NCBI RefSeq assembly: GCF_002632755.1 | Contig: NZ_NJAK01000001.1 | Location: 1,426,001-1,490,000 of the forward strand | Direction: 5' to 3' | From: Xenorhabdus ishibashii | GTDB lineage: Bacteria > Pseudomonadota > Gammaproteobacteria > Enterobacterales > Enterobacteriaceae | Length of the DNA: 64,000 bases | Shown: positions 40,477-51,643 of the stretch, piece by piece | How positions within the stretch are numbered: the stretch's first letter is position 1 | Layout of the letters: each line of letters starts with the position of its first letter | The notes under the pieces: model-generated | The model's database searches: none | What the model was told of the DNA's origin: nothing | The model's input: the letters and a program-made list of their open reading frames with translations, nothing else | Program-made: the position numbers and the translations under genes

Positions 40477-42642
40477 TTATTGGCCTGTTTCGAGTCTGGC
40501 ATAAGCGGCCACCAGCCATTTAATACCTTCACCCTGAAACGCGATTTGCAAGCGACAATGCTCCCCACTGCCTTCTATATTGATAATCGTCCCATCACCA
40601 AATTTAGGATGGCTCACACGTTGTCCAAGAGCATAACCACTATCATTAGCACTGACAGGCGTGCCCAGCCGTTTGTGACTGACCGGACGGGATACCGTTG
40701 CCCGCAAGCGAACTTCTGCCACGCATTCTGTCGGTAATTCGCCAATAAAACGAGATGGGCGGTGATGCACTTCCTTGCCATATAAACGACGGCTTTCCGC
40801 ATAAGTCAGCGTCAGTTTTTCCATTGCTCTGGTAACGCCTACATAGGCCAGGCGGCGCTCTTCTTCCAGCCGCCCCCCCTCTTCAATGGACATCTGGCTG
40901 GGAAACATGCCCTCTTCCATACCCACAATGAAGACTTGCGGAAATTCCAATCCCTTCGCTGAGTGTAAAGTCATCAGTTGCACCGCATCCTGATAAGCAT
41001 CCGCCTGACTTTCTCCCGACTCAAGCGCGGCATGGGAAAGGAAGGCTTGCAATGGCAGCAGGTTTTCATCCTCATCCTGATAGCTGAATTGGCGGGTTGC
41101 CGTGACCAATTCTTCAAGGTTTTCGATACGTGCCTGCGCCTTTTCACCTTTTTCCTGTTGATACATGGCCCATAGACCAGAGTCACGGATAATGCGATCG
41201 GTTTGCACATGCAATGGCATTTCTTGTGTTTCTGTTTCCAGCGCATCAACCAATTCTATAAAGCGTTGCAACGCAGATGCCGCACGGCCAGCCAGCACTT
41301 TTTCCTGTATCAATACCAGACTGCTTTCCCACAAAGTTTTTTGTTGATCCCGCGCCGCTTGGCGCACCACATCAAGCGTTCTGTCGCCAATGCCACGTGT
41401 GGGTGTATTTACCACACGTTCAAACGCAGCGTCATCGTGACGGTTTGCTACCAAACGCAAGTAAGATAAAGCGTCTTTAATTTCCTGACGTTCGAAGAAA
41501 CGCTGGCCACCATAAATGCGGTAAGGCATGGAAGCCTGTAACAAAGCTTCTTCCAAGACGCGGGATTGGGCATTGCTTCGATACAGGATCGCACACTCTT
41601 TCAATGCGCCACCATTATCCAGCCAATGCTTGATACGGCCGACAACATAACGGGATTCATCCAGTTCATTGAAGGCGCAATAAAGCGAAATTGGCTCACC
41701 CTCGCCGCCTTCTGTCCACAAATTTTTGCCCAAACGATCACTGTTATGGGCAATCAGGGCATTGGCAGCTCTAAGGATATTGCTGGTTGAACGGTAATTC
41801 TGTTCCAGCCGGATCGTCTCCGCTCCCTGAAAATCGTTGAGGAAACGTTGGATATTTTCTACCTGCGCACCACGCCAGCCATAAATGGACTGGTCATCGT
41901 CCCCGACAATCATGACTTTGCCACTCTCGCCCGCCAGAAGGCGGATCCAGGCGTATTGAATACTGTTCGTGTCCTGAAATTCATCCACCAAAATATTCGT
42001 AAAACGTTCACGATAATGTTGCAAGATCTGTGGCTTGTTCAGCCAAAGTTCATGGGCGCGTAGCAACAATTCGGCGAAATCCACCAGCCCAGCGCGATCA
42101 CACGCTTCCTGATAAGCCTGATAGATCCTCAGCCAAGTTGCCTCCACCGGATTGCCATAACTTTCAATGTGCTGTGGACGCAAGCCTTCATCTTTTTTGC
42201 CATTGATGTACCACATCCCTTGGCGGGCAGGCCACTGTTTATCATCCAGATTCATCGCTTTGACGATACGTTTGATGAGGCGGTGCTGATCTTCGCTATC
42301 AAGGATCTGGAAATCCTGCGGTAAATTGGCGTCAAGGTGATGAGCACGTAATAAGCGGTGAGCAAGACTATGGAATGTGCCGATCCACATTCCGCCCTGA
42401 CTGGTGCCAATCAGGCTTTCAATTCGGTGCCGCATTTCAGCAGCAGCTTTATTCGTAAACGTGACCGCCATGATGGAAAACGGCGAAGCATTTTCAACTG
42501 ACAGTAACCAAGCGATCCGGTGAACCAGCACGCGCGTTTTACCACTGCCAGCCCCAGCCAGCACCAGCATATTACTGCGGGATGCCGCGACCGCTTCGCG
42601 TTGTTTATCATTGAGGCTTTCAAGCAGATAAGAAACGTCCAT
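40477..42642 (-). CDS. uvrD: DNA helicase II (UvrD)
   Basis: 721 residues from ATG at 42642 (MDVSYLLESLNDKQREA, matching E. coli; an upstream TTG only extends the frame). SF1A motifs: Q motif and LAGAGSGKTRVLVHRI (I), VDEFQDTN (II), VGDDDQSIYGWRGA (III), LEQNYRS (IV), TLHSAKGLEFP (V), VGVTRAM (VI). It unwinds 3' to 5' in mismatch and nucleotide excision repair. No clear LexA box is seen in the 46 nt upstream. Last gene of the dapF-yigA-xerC-yigB-uvrD run. Confidence 0.98.
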   Translation of the reverse strand: MDVSYLLESLNDKQREAVAASRSNMLVLAGAGSGKTRVLVHRIAWLLSVENASPFSIMAVTFTNKAAAEMRHRIESLIGTSQGGMWIGTFHSLAHRLLRAHHLDANLPQDFQILDSEDQHRLIKRIVKAMNLDDKQWPARQGMWYINGKKDEGLRPQHIESYGNPVEATWLRIYQAYQEACDRAGLVDFAELLLRAHELWLNKPQILQHYRERFTNILVDEFQDTNSIQYAWIRLLAGESGKVMIVGDDDQSIYGWRGAQVENIQRFLNDFQGAETIRLEQNYRSTSNILRAANALIAHNSDRLGKNLWTEGGEGEPISLYCAFNELDESRYVVGRIKHWLDNGGALKECAILYRSNAQSRVLEEALLQASMPYRIYGGQRFFERQEIKDALSYLRLVANRHDDAAFERVVNTPTRGIGDRTLDVVRQAARDQQKTLWESSLVLIQEKVLAGRAASALQRFIELVDALETETQEMPLHVQTDRIIRDSGLWAMYQQEKGEKAQARIENLEELVTATRQFSYQDEDENLLPLQAFLSHAALESGESQADAYQDAVQLMTLHSAKGLEFPQVFIVGMEEGMFPSQMSIEEGGRLEEERRLAYVGVTRAMEKLTLTYAESRRLYGKEVHHRPSRFIGELPTECVAEVRLRATVSRPVSHKRLGTPVSANDSGYALGQRVSHPKFGDGTIINIEGSGEHCRLQIAFQGEGIKWLVAAYARLETGQ

Positions 42643-42688
42643 AATTACCGTCAATTGTTAGGATTTTTATATAGATTTCAATCTGAAA

Positions 42689-43405
42689 TTATATCAGTGC
42701 TACCAAAGAAGCTAAATCAGAAATCTCAACATGTGGAACCAAACGGCCTTCAGGTTCCTGCATCAAATTCTTATTTTCGATGTTGATCCAACAGGCCTGC
42801 ATACCACTGCAAAGTGCCCCTTCTACATCGGTATTCAGATTATCCCCCACATGCAGGATCTGACTTATCGGTAAGTTTAGCCGCTTTGCCGCTAGCTGAT
42901 ACATATCAGGATAAGGTTTAGAACGCCCATCTATACCCGCTTTCAATACAAAGTCAAAATAAGGAGAAAGCCCGCATGCAGCAGGTTCAGCGTTCCCATT
43001 AGTAATTGCCACTAACGGCATTTTTTCCGCCAATATGGACAAAGTCTTATGGGTGGATTCTGGAACAGTAATTTGGTTACGCCAGTACATAAAACAGGAC
43101 ATAATTTCATCCGTACCACGTACTGTCTCTTCATCATTGAAGCCGTGGTGGGTAAACATGAGTTCTGCGGATTGCCGACGCCATGAAGTCACATCATGAT
43201 AGATATCTGGCTTCTGTTCAAGAATCGCCTGACGGTATACATGCAAATCTTCATGTTCAAAATGACCGAATTTGGTATCGTACTGCCTGATAAAACACAA
43301 CACCTCTTTTTCGGTTTTATCGATTACAGGATGGTTATCGTAAAGCGTATCATCCAGATCGAATGTCATCGCAGCAAACGGCGCGATAGGCCGATAAAAA
43401 CGCAT
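42689..43405 (-). CDS. yigB: HAD-family FMN phosphatase YigB
   Basis: 238 residues. HAD motif I is MTFDLDDTLYDNHPV, motif II is VAITNGN, motif III Lys lies in DGRSKPYPDMYQLAA, and motif IV is LHVGDNLNTDVEGAL. In E. coli YigB hydrolyses FMN to riboflavin, completing the riboflavin route; that role is inferred here. The start codon shares one base with the xerC stop (TAATG), indicating translational coupling. Confidence 0.94.
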   Translation of the reverse strand: MRFYRPIAPFAAMTFDLDDTLYDNHPVIDKTEKEVLCFIRQYDTKFGHFEHEDLHVYRQAILEQKPDIYHDVTSWRRQSAELMFTHHGFNDEETVRGTDEIMSCFMYWRNQITVPESTHKTLSILAEKMPLVAITNGNAEPAACGLSPYFDFVLKAGIDGRSKPYPDMYQLAAKRLNLPISQILHVGDNLNTDVEGALCSGMQACWINIENKNLMQEPEGRLVPHVEISDLASLVALI

Positions 43406-44319
43406 TATGGTTTCCCTCGTTTGGCTCTGGGGTGAGCCACATCATAGACTTTGGTCAAATGCTGAAAGTCCAAATGGGTATAGATCTGGGTGGTCGACAG
43501 ATTCGCATGACCAAGTAATTCCTGCACTGCCCGCAGATCACCGCTGGATTCCAGAATATGTGTGGCAAAAGAGTGACGCAATTTGTGAGGGTTAACATGG
43601 CTGCTGATACCTTGCCGAACCCCCCACTGTGCAAACCGTTTCTGTACATTACGGGCAGAAATACGTTTTCCGCTCTTGGTGGAAATGAAAACCGCATCAT
43701 CTTCCGGCTCAAGTAATTCCCGCATTTCCAGCCAACGCTGGAGCCATTCCTGCGCCATACGACCAAACGGTACTTTACGCTCTTTGCTGCCCTTGCCATG
43801 TACCCAAACTTCCCCACTTCCTAAGTCTAAATGGCGACAATCCAGTCTTACCAATTCAGACAAACGCAATCCCGCTCCGTACATCACTTCCAGCATTGTT
43901 CTGTCACGCACTGACAACGGATCGTTCAAATTAATATTGAGCAGTTGGTTAACTTCATCCACATCCATGTTTTTAGGTAAGTGGCGTTTTTTACGGGGAG
44001 TACTGACTGTTTTAGCGGGATTGGCTGCCAGCTTATTTTGCATTACCATCCAATCGAGAAAACTACGCAAAGAGGAAAAGCGCAACGCAATGCTGGCAGA
44101 CTGCAATCCTGCCCGACGACTGCGGGAGGCAAACATTCTGACTTTAGTCGGATCTAACTCTTGCCACTCACGTATTCCCATTTCCAGTGACATTTCCGCC
44201 AAGACTGCCAAATGGTGTCGATAGTTCGTGATCGTGACGGGGCTTAAACGCCGTTCAACCCGCAAATAGCGCAAGAAATCTTCCACGGGCACTAGCAATA
44301 AATCTATCGGCTGCGTCAT
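43405..44319 (-). CDS. xerC: Site-specific tyrosine recombinase XerC
   Basis: 304 residues. The N-terminal SAM-like domain (about 1-100) precedes the catalytic domain. Active-site residues visible: Arg in [12 protein letters not shown], Lys in [13 protein letters not shown], His and Arg in [12 protein letters not shown], His in [14 protein letters not shown] and the Tyr nucleophile in IYTH. With XerD it resolves chromosome dimers at dif. The ATG overlaps the yigA stop by 4 nt (ATGA). Confidence 0.98.
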   Translation of the reverse strand: MTQPIDLLLVPVEDFLRYLRVERRLSPVTITNYRHHLAVLAEMSLEMGIREWQELDPTKVRMFASRSRRAGLQSASIALRFSSLRSFLDWMVMQNKLAANPAKTVSTPRKKRHLPKNMDVDEVNQLLNINLNDPLSVRDRTMLEVMYGAGLRLSELVRLDCRHLDLGSGEVWVHGKGSKERKVPFGRMAQEWLQRWLEMRELLEPEDDAVFISTKSGKRISARNVQKRFAQWGVRQGISSHVNPHKLRHSFATHILESSGDLRAVQELLGHANLSTTQIYTHLDFQHLTKVYDVAHPRAKRGKP

Positions 44320-45020
44320 GCGCGTTCAACCCAATGGGACAACAAGCCTGGCAACAGCTTCGCCAAATGGTCGAGAATGTCAGTTCCCATACCGTCGTGA
44401 TAGTGCTGTTTATTATGACTATTGAAAATTACCATGCCCAAATCCCCTCGTGATCCTAAAAGGGAAATCGCCACTGAACCAACATGACGTGCCTGTGGCA
44501 TCAACAATAAAATCTCAGGACCATACAACCGGCCAAGATAATGATTTTTTTCCCCAAATCGTTTAATTCGAACAGATTCAAAGGCTTGACGAGAAATAGC
44601 CAGTTCCGGCACATTCAATGGTGCGCCAAGGTGCCATTTATCACTGAATAACCGAATATAACTGTTACTCAATCCCAATGTTTTTGACCATGAACTTAAA
44701 CAGGAAAGAAAGTCCTGTAAGCTCTTGGCACCAGAGAGATCTGACAGTAATTGCAATAAGCTACTGAACAACACTTCATTCTGTTTCGCCTGCTCTATCA
44801 AATGGTTCAGATCGTCTTCCAAATAACAGATGCGTTTCCTCTGGCGATTCATATGCCATTCCATCAAAGAGACACTTTCCCGCACCGGATGAGGAACTCT
44901 TATCTTATCGACCATATTGGCATTACGGATAAAAAAATCCGGATTATTCAATAAATAATCCACGACTGTCTGATCATCCAGCCTATTTTTGATGTGCAAT
45001 GGATCGTCTTTTTCACTCAT
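44316..45020 (-). CDS. yigA: DUF484 family protein YigA
   Basis: 234 residues from the ATG at 45020 ([14 protein letters not shown]); an ATG at 45035 is also possible. The family hallmarks are [19 protein letters not shown] and [20 protein letters not shown], with a GAF-like C-terminal part. Function is unknown in any organism I can recall. It is always placed between dapF and xerC in enterobacteria, here 33 nt or more after dapF and overlapping xerC. Confidence 0.9.
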   Translation of the reverse strand: MSEKDDPLHIKNRLDDQTVVDYLLNNPDFFIRNANMVDKIRVPHPVRESVSLMEWHMNRQRKRICYLEDDLNHLIEQAKQNEVLFSSLLQLLSDLSGAKSLQDFLSCLSSWSKTLGLSNSYIRLFSDKWHLGAPLNVPELAISRQAFESVRIKRFGEKNHYLGRLYGPEILLLMPQARHVGSVAISLLGSRGDLGMVIFNSHNKQHYHDGMGTDILDHLAKLLPGLLSHWVERA

Positions 45021-45068
45021 TTTCCAATGCCCCATATTTCAAGAGAGACTCAATAAACACAGAGTCAA

Positions 45069-45893
45069 TCACAAATGAATCGTACCATCATAAACATGGG
45101 TTGCAGGTCCAGTCATAAAAAGTGGTTTGCCCGCCCCATCCCAGCGAATTTGCAGTGTCCCACCTGGCAGATCAACCCGAACCTGATTATCCAACAATTC
45201 CTGTTGGATACCGATGGCTACTGCGGCACATGCACCACTGCCACATGCCTGAGTTTCACCAGCACCACGCTCATAGACACGCAATCGGATATGGCCCCGA
45301 TTTATTACCTGCATGAAACCAATATTGGCGCGTTCAGGAAAGCGTTCATGGCTTTCCAACACGGGACCCAATATTTCCACTTCGGCAGTGTCTACATCCT
45401 CAACCTGTATAACACAATGAGGGTTTCCCATCGACACAACACCACAAAGCACAGTACGTTCGATAGCACGGATAATATAGGTTTTCTCAGCCTTATTAGC
45501 GCGAAAAGGAATTCGCTGTGGCTCAAAATCCGGCTCTCCCATGTTGACACAAACCTGGTCATCATTTGTGATGCTTAATATCATTCGTCCCGCTTGCGTG
45601 CTGACTTTGATATCACGTTTATTGGTCAACCCCTTGAGACGAACGAAACGGGCAAAGCAACGTGCCCCATTACCACACTGGGAAACTTCACTGCCGTCAG
45701 CATTAAAAATGCGATAGTGAAAGTCTAAGTCAGGATCATAAGGCGCTTCAACAATCAAAAGTTGATCAAAACCCACCCCAGTATTCCGGTTAGCCAGACG
45801 GCAAATTAACTCTGGAGAAAAATAAACATTTTGGGTCACTGCATCAACGACCATAAAGTCATTGCCAAGACCATGCATTTTGGAGAACTGCAT
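45069..45893 (-). CDS. dapF: Diaminopimelate epimerase
   Basis: 274 residues, the E. coli length. The two catalytic cysteines are in [20 protein letters not shown] (near 73) and [14 protein letters not shown] (near 217). It converts LL-DAP to meso-DAP for lysine and peptidoglycan. Start [17 protein letters not shown] is canonical. It follows lptM by 44 nt. Confidence 0.98.
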   Translation of the reverse strand: MQFSKMHGLGNDFMVVDAVTQNVYFSPELICRLANRNTGVGFDQLLIVEAPYDPDLDFHYRIFNADGSEVSQCGNGARCFARFVRLKGLTNKRDIKVSTQAGRMILSITNDDQVCVNMGEPDFEPQRIPFRANKAEKTYIIRAIERTVLCGVVSMGNPHCVIQVEDVDTAEVEILGPVLESHERFPERANIGFMQVINRGHIRLRVYERGAGETQACGSGACAAVAIGIQQELLDNQVRVDLPGGTLQIRWDGAGKPLFMTGPATHVYDGTIHL

Positions 45894-45937
45894 ATACGTA
45901 CGGCTCCAAGAAAAATCACATTACCGAGTCACTATCA

Positions 45938-46135
45938 TTAAGCATCCATCGATATATTGTCTTTTAATAAGCTATTGTTAAAAAGTTTTTCTGACGGTTT
46001 TTTATCCATTTTGTGCATAGGTACTTGTGTTGCAGATGTTTCCGCGGGAGGAAAATAGAGAGGGCCTTTCAAGCCACAACCCGCCAAAGAAAGTAATGTT
46101 ATGATAGCCAGTGACCAACGAAGTTGTTTTTTCAT
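45938..46135 (-). CDS. lptM: LPS assembly-linked lipoprotein LptM (YifL)
   Basis: 65 residues. A lipoprotein signal peptide ends in the lipobox LAGCGLKGPLYFPP, with Cys at about residue 20; the GCGLKGPLYFPP segment is the family signature. LptM stabilises the LptDE translocon at the outer membrane in E. coli. It is the first gene before dapF and reads divergently from cyaY, 78 nt away. Confidence 0.93.
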   Translation of the reverse strand: MKKQLRWSLAIITLLSLAGCGLKGPLYFPPAETSATQVPMHKMDKKPSEKLFNNSLLKDNISMDA

Positions 46136-46213
46136 TATATTAATACCTGTGATTCATGCGCCAATACTCTCTATAATCGCAGCTAGGCCCTGAAAAGCAA
46201 ATAGGAAATAAAC

Positions 46214-46534
46214 ATGAACGATAGCGAATTTCATCAATTAGCTGATCAATTGATGCTTCATCTTGAAGAGCAACTGGATAATTACGATGGTGATGCGGAT
46301 ATCGACTATGAAACAAACGGCGGTGTGATGACGCTGAGTTTTGAAAACGGCAGTAAAATCATTATCAACCGTCAAGAGCCTTTCCATCAGATCTGGCTGG
46401 CAACCAAAAATGGGGGTTACCATTTCGATTATCGGAATAACCAATGGATTTGTGACCGCAGTGGTAATGATTTTATCTCCATGCTGGCACAAGCCATTAC
46501 TGAGCAAAGCGGTGAATTATTCCAATTTTCGTGA
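46214..46534 (+). CDS. cyaY: Iron-sulfur cluster assembly frataxin homologue CyaY
   Basis: 106 residues. The acidic N-terminal helix with [20 protein letters not shown] and the beta-sheet motif [21 protein letters not shown], followed by [15 protein letters not shown], are those of frataxins. It binds iron and slows IscS-driven cluster assembly. It converges on cyaA across a terminator. Confidence 0.97.
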   Translation: MNDSEFHQLADQLMLHLEEQLDNYDGDADIDYETNGGVMTLSFENGSKIIINRQEPFHQIWLATKNGGYHFDYRNNQWICDRSGNDFISMLAQAITEQSGELFQFS

Positions 46535-46546
46535 CTATATTTCAGC

Positions 46547-46574
46547 AAAAAAGCGCCTAATGAAACAGGCGCTT
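46547..46574 (-). terminator. Terminator of cyaA (also usable by cyaY)
   Basis: AAGCGCCT and AGGCGCTT form an 8-bp stem around an 8-nt loop. On the minus strand it is followed by TTTTTTGC, 17 nt after the cyaA stop. Confidence 0.88.
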
Positions 46575-46590
46575 AGGGCAATTGATAATA

Positions 46591-49203
46591 TCAATAGTGA
46601 TACAGCGAACCATAAGGTTCAGGCGCCCCACATGTTTTCTCAAGGCACTCTTCAGCATAGAGCTTTGTATTATTCGCTTCTATATTATCCACTGGGTACA
46701 CTCCTTCTATAAATGGAGTGACATGGATACGTTCACCTTTCTTAACGATTTGATAGAACTGCGGCAAGTTGAAATTGACAAAACTAGAACCATAAGTAAA
46801 ACGATCATGCGATGATGAATAAAATCGGCTGATATCTCGCACCAACTCTTCTTTACTGCCTTCACAATGGGAATAAATTTCCACCCGATTTGATTCATCA
46901 AGAATATAAATATTGAACCCTTGTTTATTTTCAATATTTTCGAAAAAAAACTGAATAATTCCTTCACAGGCAAAACCATCGATTACAGGCGGTAAATGTT
47001 TTTCTTTGGTATCAATCTTGACTGGCAGGCCATGCAATTTGGTATTGGAAATTGCACCATAAAATTCCACTGCATTTTCCAATTTTTGCACCGAAACGTT
47101 TAGCCGTTCAAAGAATAACCCCCATGTTTGCCCTGAAATCCGTAATGCCTTGAAACGGTTTGGGTCTTGTCGGTTGCTGGACAGGCGTAACTCTATGCAT
47201 TCCGAAACTAATTGCTGAATACGTGTGCGGATCAATCCCCGCAAATGTTTGCTATAACAGAATACTTCAACATCAGATGGCGGTGCCGCATCTCGATGCA
47301 TTTTTCCCAATATCGTCTTCAATGCTTCCAATACCGATTGTTCGCCACTGAAATGCAAGGTTCTCACTTCATTCCATGAATTGCGGTAAAGCAAATCAAT
47401 GCTACCTACCAAACACTGCTGCAATTCGCCAAAACTAAAAACATTGAGGTTCCTTAAGTCAAAATGGACGATTTGCTCAGAAAATGCAGCCGTTGGATCT
47501 TGCTCTAAATTGACAATGATCGCCAAATGGCGGATTTCACAAGGACTGTATAGTGCTTTTGGTGTGGGAGAAGGTAAACGGATTGGGAAATGAGCGGCAA
47601 TGTCACCCACCAAGTCACACAATTTCTGCTTGTCACACTGAGATCCCCCGTGATGAATGTGAAGACGGGTTTCTTTCGTCAGCAGGCCATTGAAATAGGT
47701 CCAGGAAACTAATTTATTCAGATAGCGGTTGTATTCTAATGGTCGATGACCAATGATCGATTCAATCGTGGGGGCTTTGTTGTAAAGATACCAGCCGCTG
47801 CGGTTTACTCGTCCTGGCGGAACATAAATGAAGGTCAGCTCCTTTTCTGACAGATCCGGTGATATTTGGGGATTCACCAAGGTCACTTTACCGGGCAATG
47901 CTTCAAAAGCCGCATACAATTTACGGGTCAAGACACCAATATCTTGTGGGCTGGCACTCACACTTAAATTATTGCGGCGGGCAAAGCGGATTAAGTTGCG
48001 ATAACTCTGCATCATGGTATCAAGCAATTCATTATGGGCGTCACGCACCTGCTCAATTTTCCAAGCATTACGGTTATCTAACATGGCCAATTTATTGTCA
48101 TCCCAACCCCATTCGCGCACCAACTGGGACATAACCTGACGACGCCATCCTATGCAGCCTTTGTCATTCTGGCCTGCCAATAATTTCTCACATACTTTCA
48201 GATAAAAACAACGACGCGCCAAATCAAGGCGCGCAAGATCGTTCGTGGCAGTAAGATAGCGCGTTACACGCTCCAGCATCATGCTATAGGCATCAAGGCC
48301 AAAAGAAACAATCGCGCCATCGTGAAAATATTGCTTCATTTCCATCGCCAGAAGTTTTCCATTGGGATATTCCCATGAATAAGCTTCCAACAGCAGGCTT
48401 TTTAATACGGCCTTATAAGGAGAGTCCACGCTCTTGTAAAGCTGCCAGAGACTCGCTCCAAAATATTCTTCTGCGGACAATTCACCCAAGCCGCCCAGAT
48501 CCAACCATTCATTTGGCGTCAACACACCTTGAGCATAGAGAGAAAGGACATATTCATCATAATGAGCTTCCTCTTCCACAGGCACCATTGCCCATAACAA
48601 GCGTTTGCCAGCCATACAAACCGCTGTGCGATAAAATTCATCAAGCAGAAGGATATGTTGGGTAGAACCACAATCTTCACCGTTCAAATTACCACAGGCA
48701 TTATGCCGAAAACGGTTTTCATCAATCAGAAAAAAAGTAACCTCAGTACCCAGTGAAGCCGCCCACTGTTCTATCAAGGTACATTTTTGTTCCAATAAGG
48801 CTTTCTCGTCGCTATCCAACCAGGATTGATGGCAAATCCAAATATCCAAATCAGAAGAGCAACTTTGCCCGATAGAAGAAGTACTGCCCATGGAGTAAAT
48901 TCCCGTAATCGGCAATTCACCATTAGATGTATGTGACGATACACCTGGCAGGACACCCATAAGCTGGCTATCCAGATCATTAATCCAAAACTGCTGTGCT
49001 TCATCTGGCATAAAAAAGCAAACGCCATGAGGAACATCGCTTTTGATATAACCTGGCATCATTGGATGATGATAATGTAATAATACTGGAATTAAACTAT
49101 AAACTTGCTTAAAAGCGCCACTCATTAATCTAGTGGCGCGCTCTAATCTAAGTTGGTTAATTGCATCCAGTCGCTGTTTCAGCGTTTCAATATAGAGATA
49201 CAA
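46591..49203 (-). CDS. cyaA: Class I adenylate cyclase
   Basis: 870 residues, slightly longer than E. coli CyaA (848), mainly at the end. The catalytic N-terminal half holds GVYTMGSTSS-like [20 protein letters not shown] and [21 protein letters not shown]. The C-terminal half, including [21 protein letters not shown], is the regulatory part acted on by EIIA-Glc. It makes cAMP for CRP. The initiation codon is TTG (TTG TAT CTC TAT), as in E. coli where it limits synthesis. The frame starts precisely there and the N-terminus [18 protein letters not shown] is conserved. Confidence 0.97.
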   Translation of the reverse strand: MYLYIETLKQRLDAINQLRLERATRLMSGAFKQVYSLIPVLLHYHHPMMPGYIKSDVPHGVCFFMPDEAQQFWINDLDSQLMGVLPGVSSHTSNGELPITGIYSMGSTSSIGQSCSSDLDIWICHQSWLDSDEKALLEQKCTLIEQWAASLGTEVTFFLIDENRFRHNACGNLNGEDCGSTQHILLLDEFYRTAVCMAGKRLLWAMVPVEEEAHYDEYVLSLYAQGVLTPNEWLDLGGLGELSAEEYFGASLWQLYKSVDSPYKAVLKSLLLEAYSWEYPNGKLLAMEMKQYFHDGAIVSFGLDAYSMMLERVTRYLTATNDLARLDLARRCFYLKVCEKLLAGQNDKGCIGWRRQVMSQLVREWGWDDNKLAMLDNRNAWKIEQVRDAHNELLDTMMQSYRNLIRFARRNNLSVSASPQDIGVLTRKLYAAFEALPGKVTLVNPQISPDLSEKELTFIYVPPGRVNRSGWYLYNKAPTIESIIGHRPLEYNRYLNKLVSWTYFNGLLTKETRLHIHHGGSQCDKQKLCDLVGDIAAHFPIRLPSPTPKALYSPCEIRHLAIIVNLEQDPTAAFSEQIVHFDLRNLNVFSFGELQQCLVGSIDLLYRNSWNEVRTLHFSGEQSVLEALKTILGKMHRDAAPPSDVEVFCYSKHLRGLIRTRIQQLVSECIELRLSSNRQDPNRFKALRISGQTWGLFFERLNVSVQKLENAVEFYGAISNTKLHGLPVKIDTKEKHLPPVIDGFACEGIIQFFFENIENKQGFNIYILDESNRVEIYSHCEGSKEELVRDISRFYSSSHDRFTYGSSFVNFNLPQFYQIVKKGERIHVTPFIEGVYPVDNIEANNTKLYAEECLEKTCGAPEPYGSLYHY

Positions 49204-49312
49204 GAGTTTCGCCTGATATCAGTTCCAGTGCCTAAAGTAGTCCCCTGTTTCCGATAACGCGTGGTATTACAAGATTATTTAAAATTATTTTTACAAACTT
49301 ATTGTCGGAAAC

Positions 49313-49328
49313 GTGATCAATTTAACAC
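49313..49328. promoter_or_regulatory. Candidate CRP site upstream of cyaA
   Basis: CGTGATCAATTTAACA fits TGTGA-N6-TCACA at 8 of 10 positions, 110 bp before the cyaA start codon. CRP represses cyaA in E. coli, so a site here would make sense. One-sided evidence only. Confidence 0.3.
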
Positions 49329-49711
49329 CTTGCAACCAAAGCGTAAAGTACGCAATACCATCTTTTCTCTTTGTCTGCAATAGCAAAACTGTAATTAACT
49401 CTTTGTAAAATATTAAGTTAATCACGAAATAGACACAATAATATGCTTTTTGAACATGACTATTATCGTTGATTATTTTTCATATCGCGGTTGTAAAGCG
49501 TTGTAAATACATCACTCTTTTATAAATATTTAACCGAATAATATTTTTCTTATTGTTAAATATTTTCACCACTTTTTATCATCAAGCTAAGCACAACTTT
49601 TAATTTGCTTTTAAATCAATCTGTTTGTTTATTCTCTTCATTAAAATAAAATATTATTTTAATATTTAAAATTATTTTTATTTCACAACCTGTATATCCA
49701 TATACTATCTT

Positions 49712-49749
49712 GATTTTTTTCCGGCTTTTTCGTAACTGGAAAAAAAATC
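49712..49749. terminator. AT-rich hairpin in the cyaA-hemC gap
   Basis: GATTTTTTTCCGG and CTGGAAAAAAAATC form nearly perfect arms around a 12-nt loop. It could terminate a short upstream transcript on the plus strand, or simply be a replication or protein-binding palindrome. Confidence 0.4.
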
Positions 49750-49905
49750 ATTGAGATGTTAAAACTGGTACTATTTTCTCACTAATTGGTGACTAACTGG
49801 TGGCGAAAAACCATTATTTTCCATCGATTCAAATTGCATCGCAGTCAATCTGACGGTCAATAAAACAACAAAATTGAAAGATGAAAAATATAGAAACCAT
49901 TAGTT

Positions 49906-49944
49906 AATATAGTTACCCAATATACTTACCTAATATATTTATCC
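49906..49944 (+). repeat. Three 13-bp tandem repeats abutting the hemC start
   Basis: AATATAGTTACCC, AATATACTTACCT and AATATATTTATCC follow one another without gaps, and the last base is next to the hemC ATG. Seven to nine positions are constant. They displace any Shine-Dalgarno sequence from its usual position. Confidence 0.85.
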
Positions 49945-50886
49945 ATGACAATGAAAACCATTCGCATCGCTACCCGCCAAAGCCCATTGGCTATGTGGCA
50001 AGCACAATATGTTCAAAAGCAACTGAAACACTTTCACCCAGAACTGCAAGTAGAACTGGTTCCAATGGTGACACGCGGTGATATTATCCTCGATACCCCA
50101 TTAGCAAAGGTGGGAGGCAAGGGATTGTTTGTAAAGGAACTAGAGCTAGCTCTGCTTGAAAAACGGGCTGATATTGCCGTCCACTCGATGAAAGATGTCC
50201 CTGTCGGATTTCCTGATGGTTTGGGATTGGTCACAATCTGCGAACGGGATGATCCACGGGATGCATTTGTTTCAACAAAATACGCTTCGCTCGATGACCT
50301 ACCTGCTGGCAGTGTTGTTGGCACATCCAGTTTACGCCGCCAATGCCAAATCCGTCAGCTACGTCCTGATCTCGCCGTTCGTGACTTACGCGGTAATGTC
50401 GGTACCCGTCTGAACAAGCTCGATAACGGCGATTATGATGCCATTATTCTTGCAACAGCAGGTCTGAAACGGTTAGGACTGGAAGATCGCATTCGTATGC
50501 CATTAGAGCCTGAGTTATTACTGCCAGCCGTCGGCCAAGGGGCGGTAGGTATTGAGTGTCGGCTCGATGATTACCAAACCCGTGAGTTACTATCACCCTT
50601 AAACCATGCAAAAACAGAAGCCTGCGTTCTTGCCGAAAGAGCCATGAACACCCGCCTTGAAGGAGGCTGTCAGGTACCCATTGGCAGTTATGCCATCTGG
50701 CAGGGAGAGAATATTTGGCTGCGTGCGCTAGTCGGTGCTCCTGATGGCACGGTGATCGTACGCGGCGAAAAAGTGGTATCACCAAAAGAAGCCCGTCAAG
50801 CTGGTATCACATTGGCGGAAGAGTTATTGGAGAAAGGCGCACGCCAGATCCTGGCTAGCGTATACCAGAGGAACCTACCGGAATGA
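49945..50886 (+). CDS. hemC: Hydroxymethylbilane synthase
   Basis: 313 residues. Conserved blocks: [72 protein letters not shown] and the [13 protein letters not shown] loop carrying the dipyrromethane-binding Cys. It joins four porphobilinogens into hydroxymethylbilane. No Shine-Dalgarno is visible; three 13-bp repeats directly precede the ATG, and a second ATG lies at 49951. First gene of hemCDXY; its stop overlaps hemD by 4 nt (ATGA). Confidence 0.97.
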   Translation: MTMKTIRIATRQSPLAMWQAQYVQKQLKHFHPELQVELVPMVTRGDIILDTPLAKVGGKGLFVKELELALLEKRADIAVHSMKDVPVGFPDGLGLVTICERDDPRDAFVSTKYASLDDLPAGSVVGTSSLRRQCQIRQLRPDLAVRDLRGNVGTRLNKLDNGDYDAIILATAGLKRLGLEDRIRMPLEPELLLPAVGQGAVGIECRLDDYQTRELLSPLNHAKTEACVLAERAMNTRLEGGCQVPIGSYAIWQGENIWLRALVGAPDGTVIVRGEKVVSPKEARQAGITLAEELLEKGARQILASVYQRNLPE

Positions 50887-51623
50887 GCATTCTGATCACC
50901 CGCCCTGTCCCCGCAGGAGATGAATTGGTCAGGCGACTGCGGTCTATTGGAAAATTAGCCTTCAGTGCCCCCCTCATCGAAATCCAGCCAGGGACAGGTT
51001 TGCCATTCCTGTCACAAAAACTGCAATGGTTATCTGCGGGAGATCTGGTTTTTCTATTATCAAAAAATGCTGTTCATTATGCCAATGAACAGCTTATTCA
51101 AGCAGGCCAGTCATGGCCTGAACAGTTATCCTATTATGGGATTGGTAAATCAACTTCCCTGATGTTTCATCAACTAACTGGATTGGAAATCGTCTACTCT
51201 AAGCAAGGTGAAACCAGTGAAGATCTACTGCAACTCCCTACCTTACAGACAATGGATAATAAAAAGGTTTTATTGCTACGAGGCAACGGTGGCCGTGAAG
51301 TGATTGCCTCCACATTAAGGCTCCGTGGAGGAGAAGTAGATTACTGTGAATGTTATTCACGCCAGCCAGTCAAATATGATACAGCCGATTTCAGTCATCA
51401 ATGGCAGCAATGTGGTATAAAAACCATCGTTGTCACAAGTGGCGAAATGCTGCAACTGTTATATAACTTAGTAACTGATAGCGATGGGAAAGCATGGTTA
51501 CTGAATTGCAAGCTGATTGTGGTTAGCAAACGTCTTGCTGATATCGCCTTAACCTTGGGCTGGCAAACAATAAAAGTAGCCAAGAGTGCCGATAATGACG
51601 CCTTAATCCAGGCGCTGGAATAA
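50883..51623 (+). CDS. hemD: Uroporphyrinogen-III synthase
   Basis: 246 residues with the two-lobed HemD fold. The start [19 protein letters not shown], the [15 protein letters not shown] strand, [19 protein letters not shown] and [15 protein letters not shown] match the family, which is poorly conserved overall. It closes hydroxymethylbilane to uroporphyrinogen III. Translationally coupled to hemC. Confidence 0.93.
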   Translation: MSILITRPVPAGDELVRRLRSIGKLAFSAPLIEIQPGTGLPFLSQKLQWLSAGDLVFLLSKNAVHYANEQLIQAGQSWPEQLSYYGIGKSTSLMFHQLTGLEIVYSKQGETSEDLLQLPTLQTMDNKKVLLLRGNGGREVIASTLRLRGGEVDYCECYSRQPVKYDTADFSHQWQQCGIKTIVVTSGEMLQLLYNLVTDSDGKAWLLNCKLIVVSKRLADIALTLGWQTIKVAKSADNDALIQALE

Positions 51624-51643
51624 ATTAATATGGGATGTCTACT

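Larger units (their letters stand above)
49204..49944. other. Divergent cyaA-hemC control region
   Basis: 741 bp of very AT-rich sequence with no gene. It holds a possible CRP site (49313-49328), a long AT hairpin (49712-49749) and three 13-bp tandem repeats touching the hemC start (49906-49944). E. coli also has a divergent, multi-promoter cya-hem region, but a shorter one. Confidence 0.7.
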
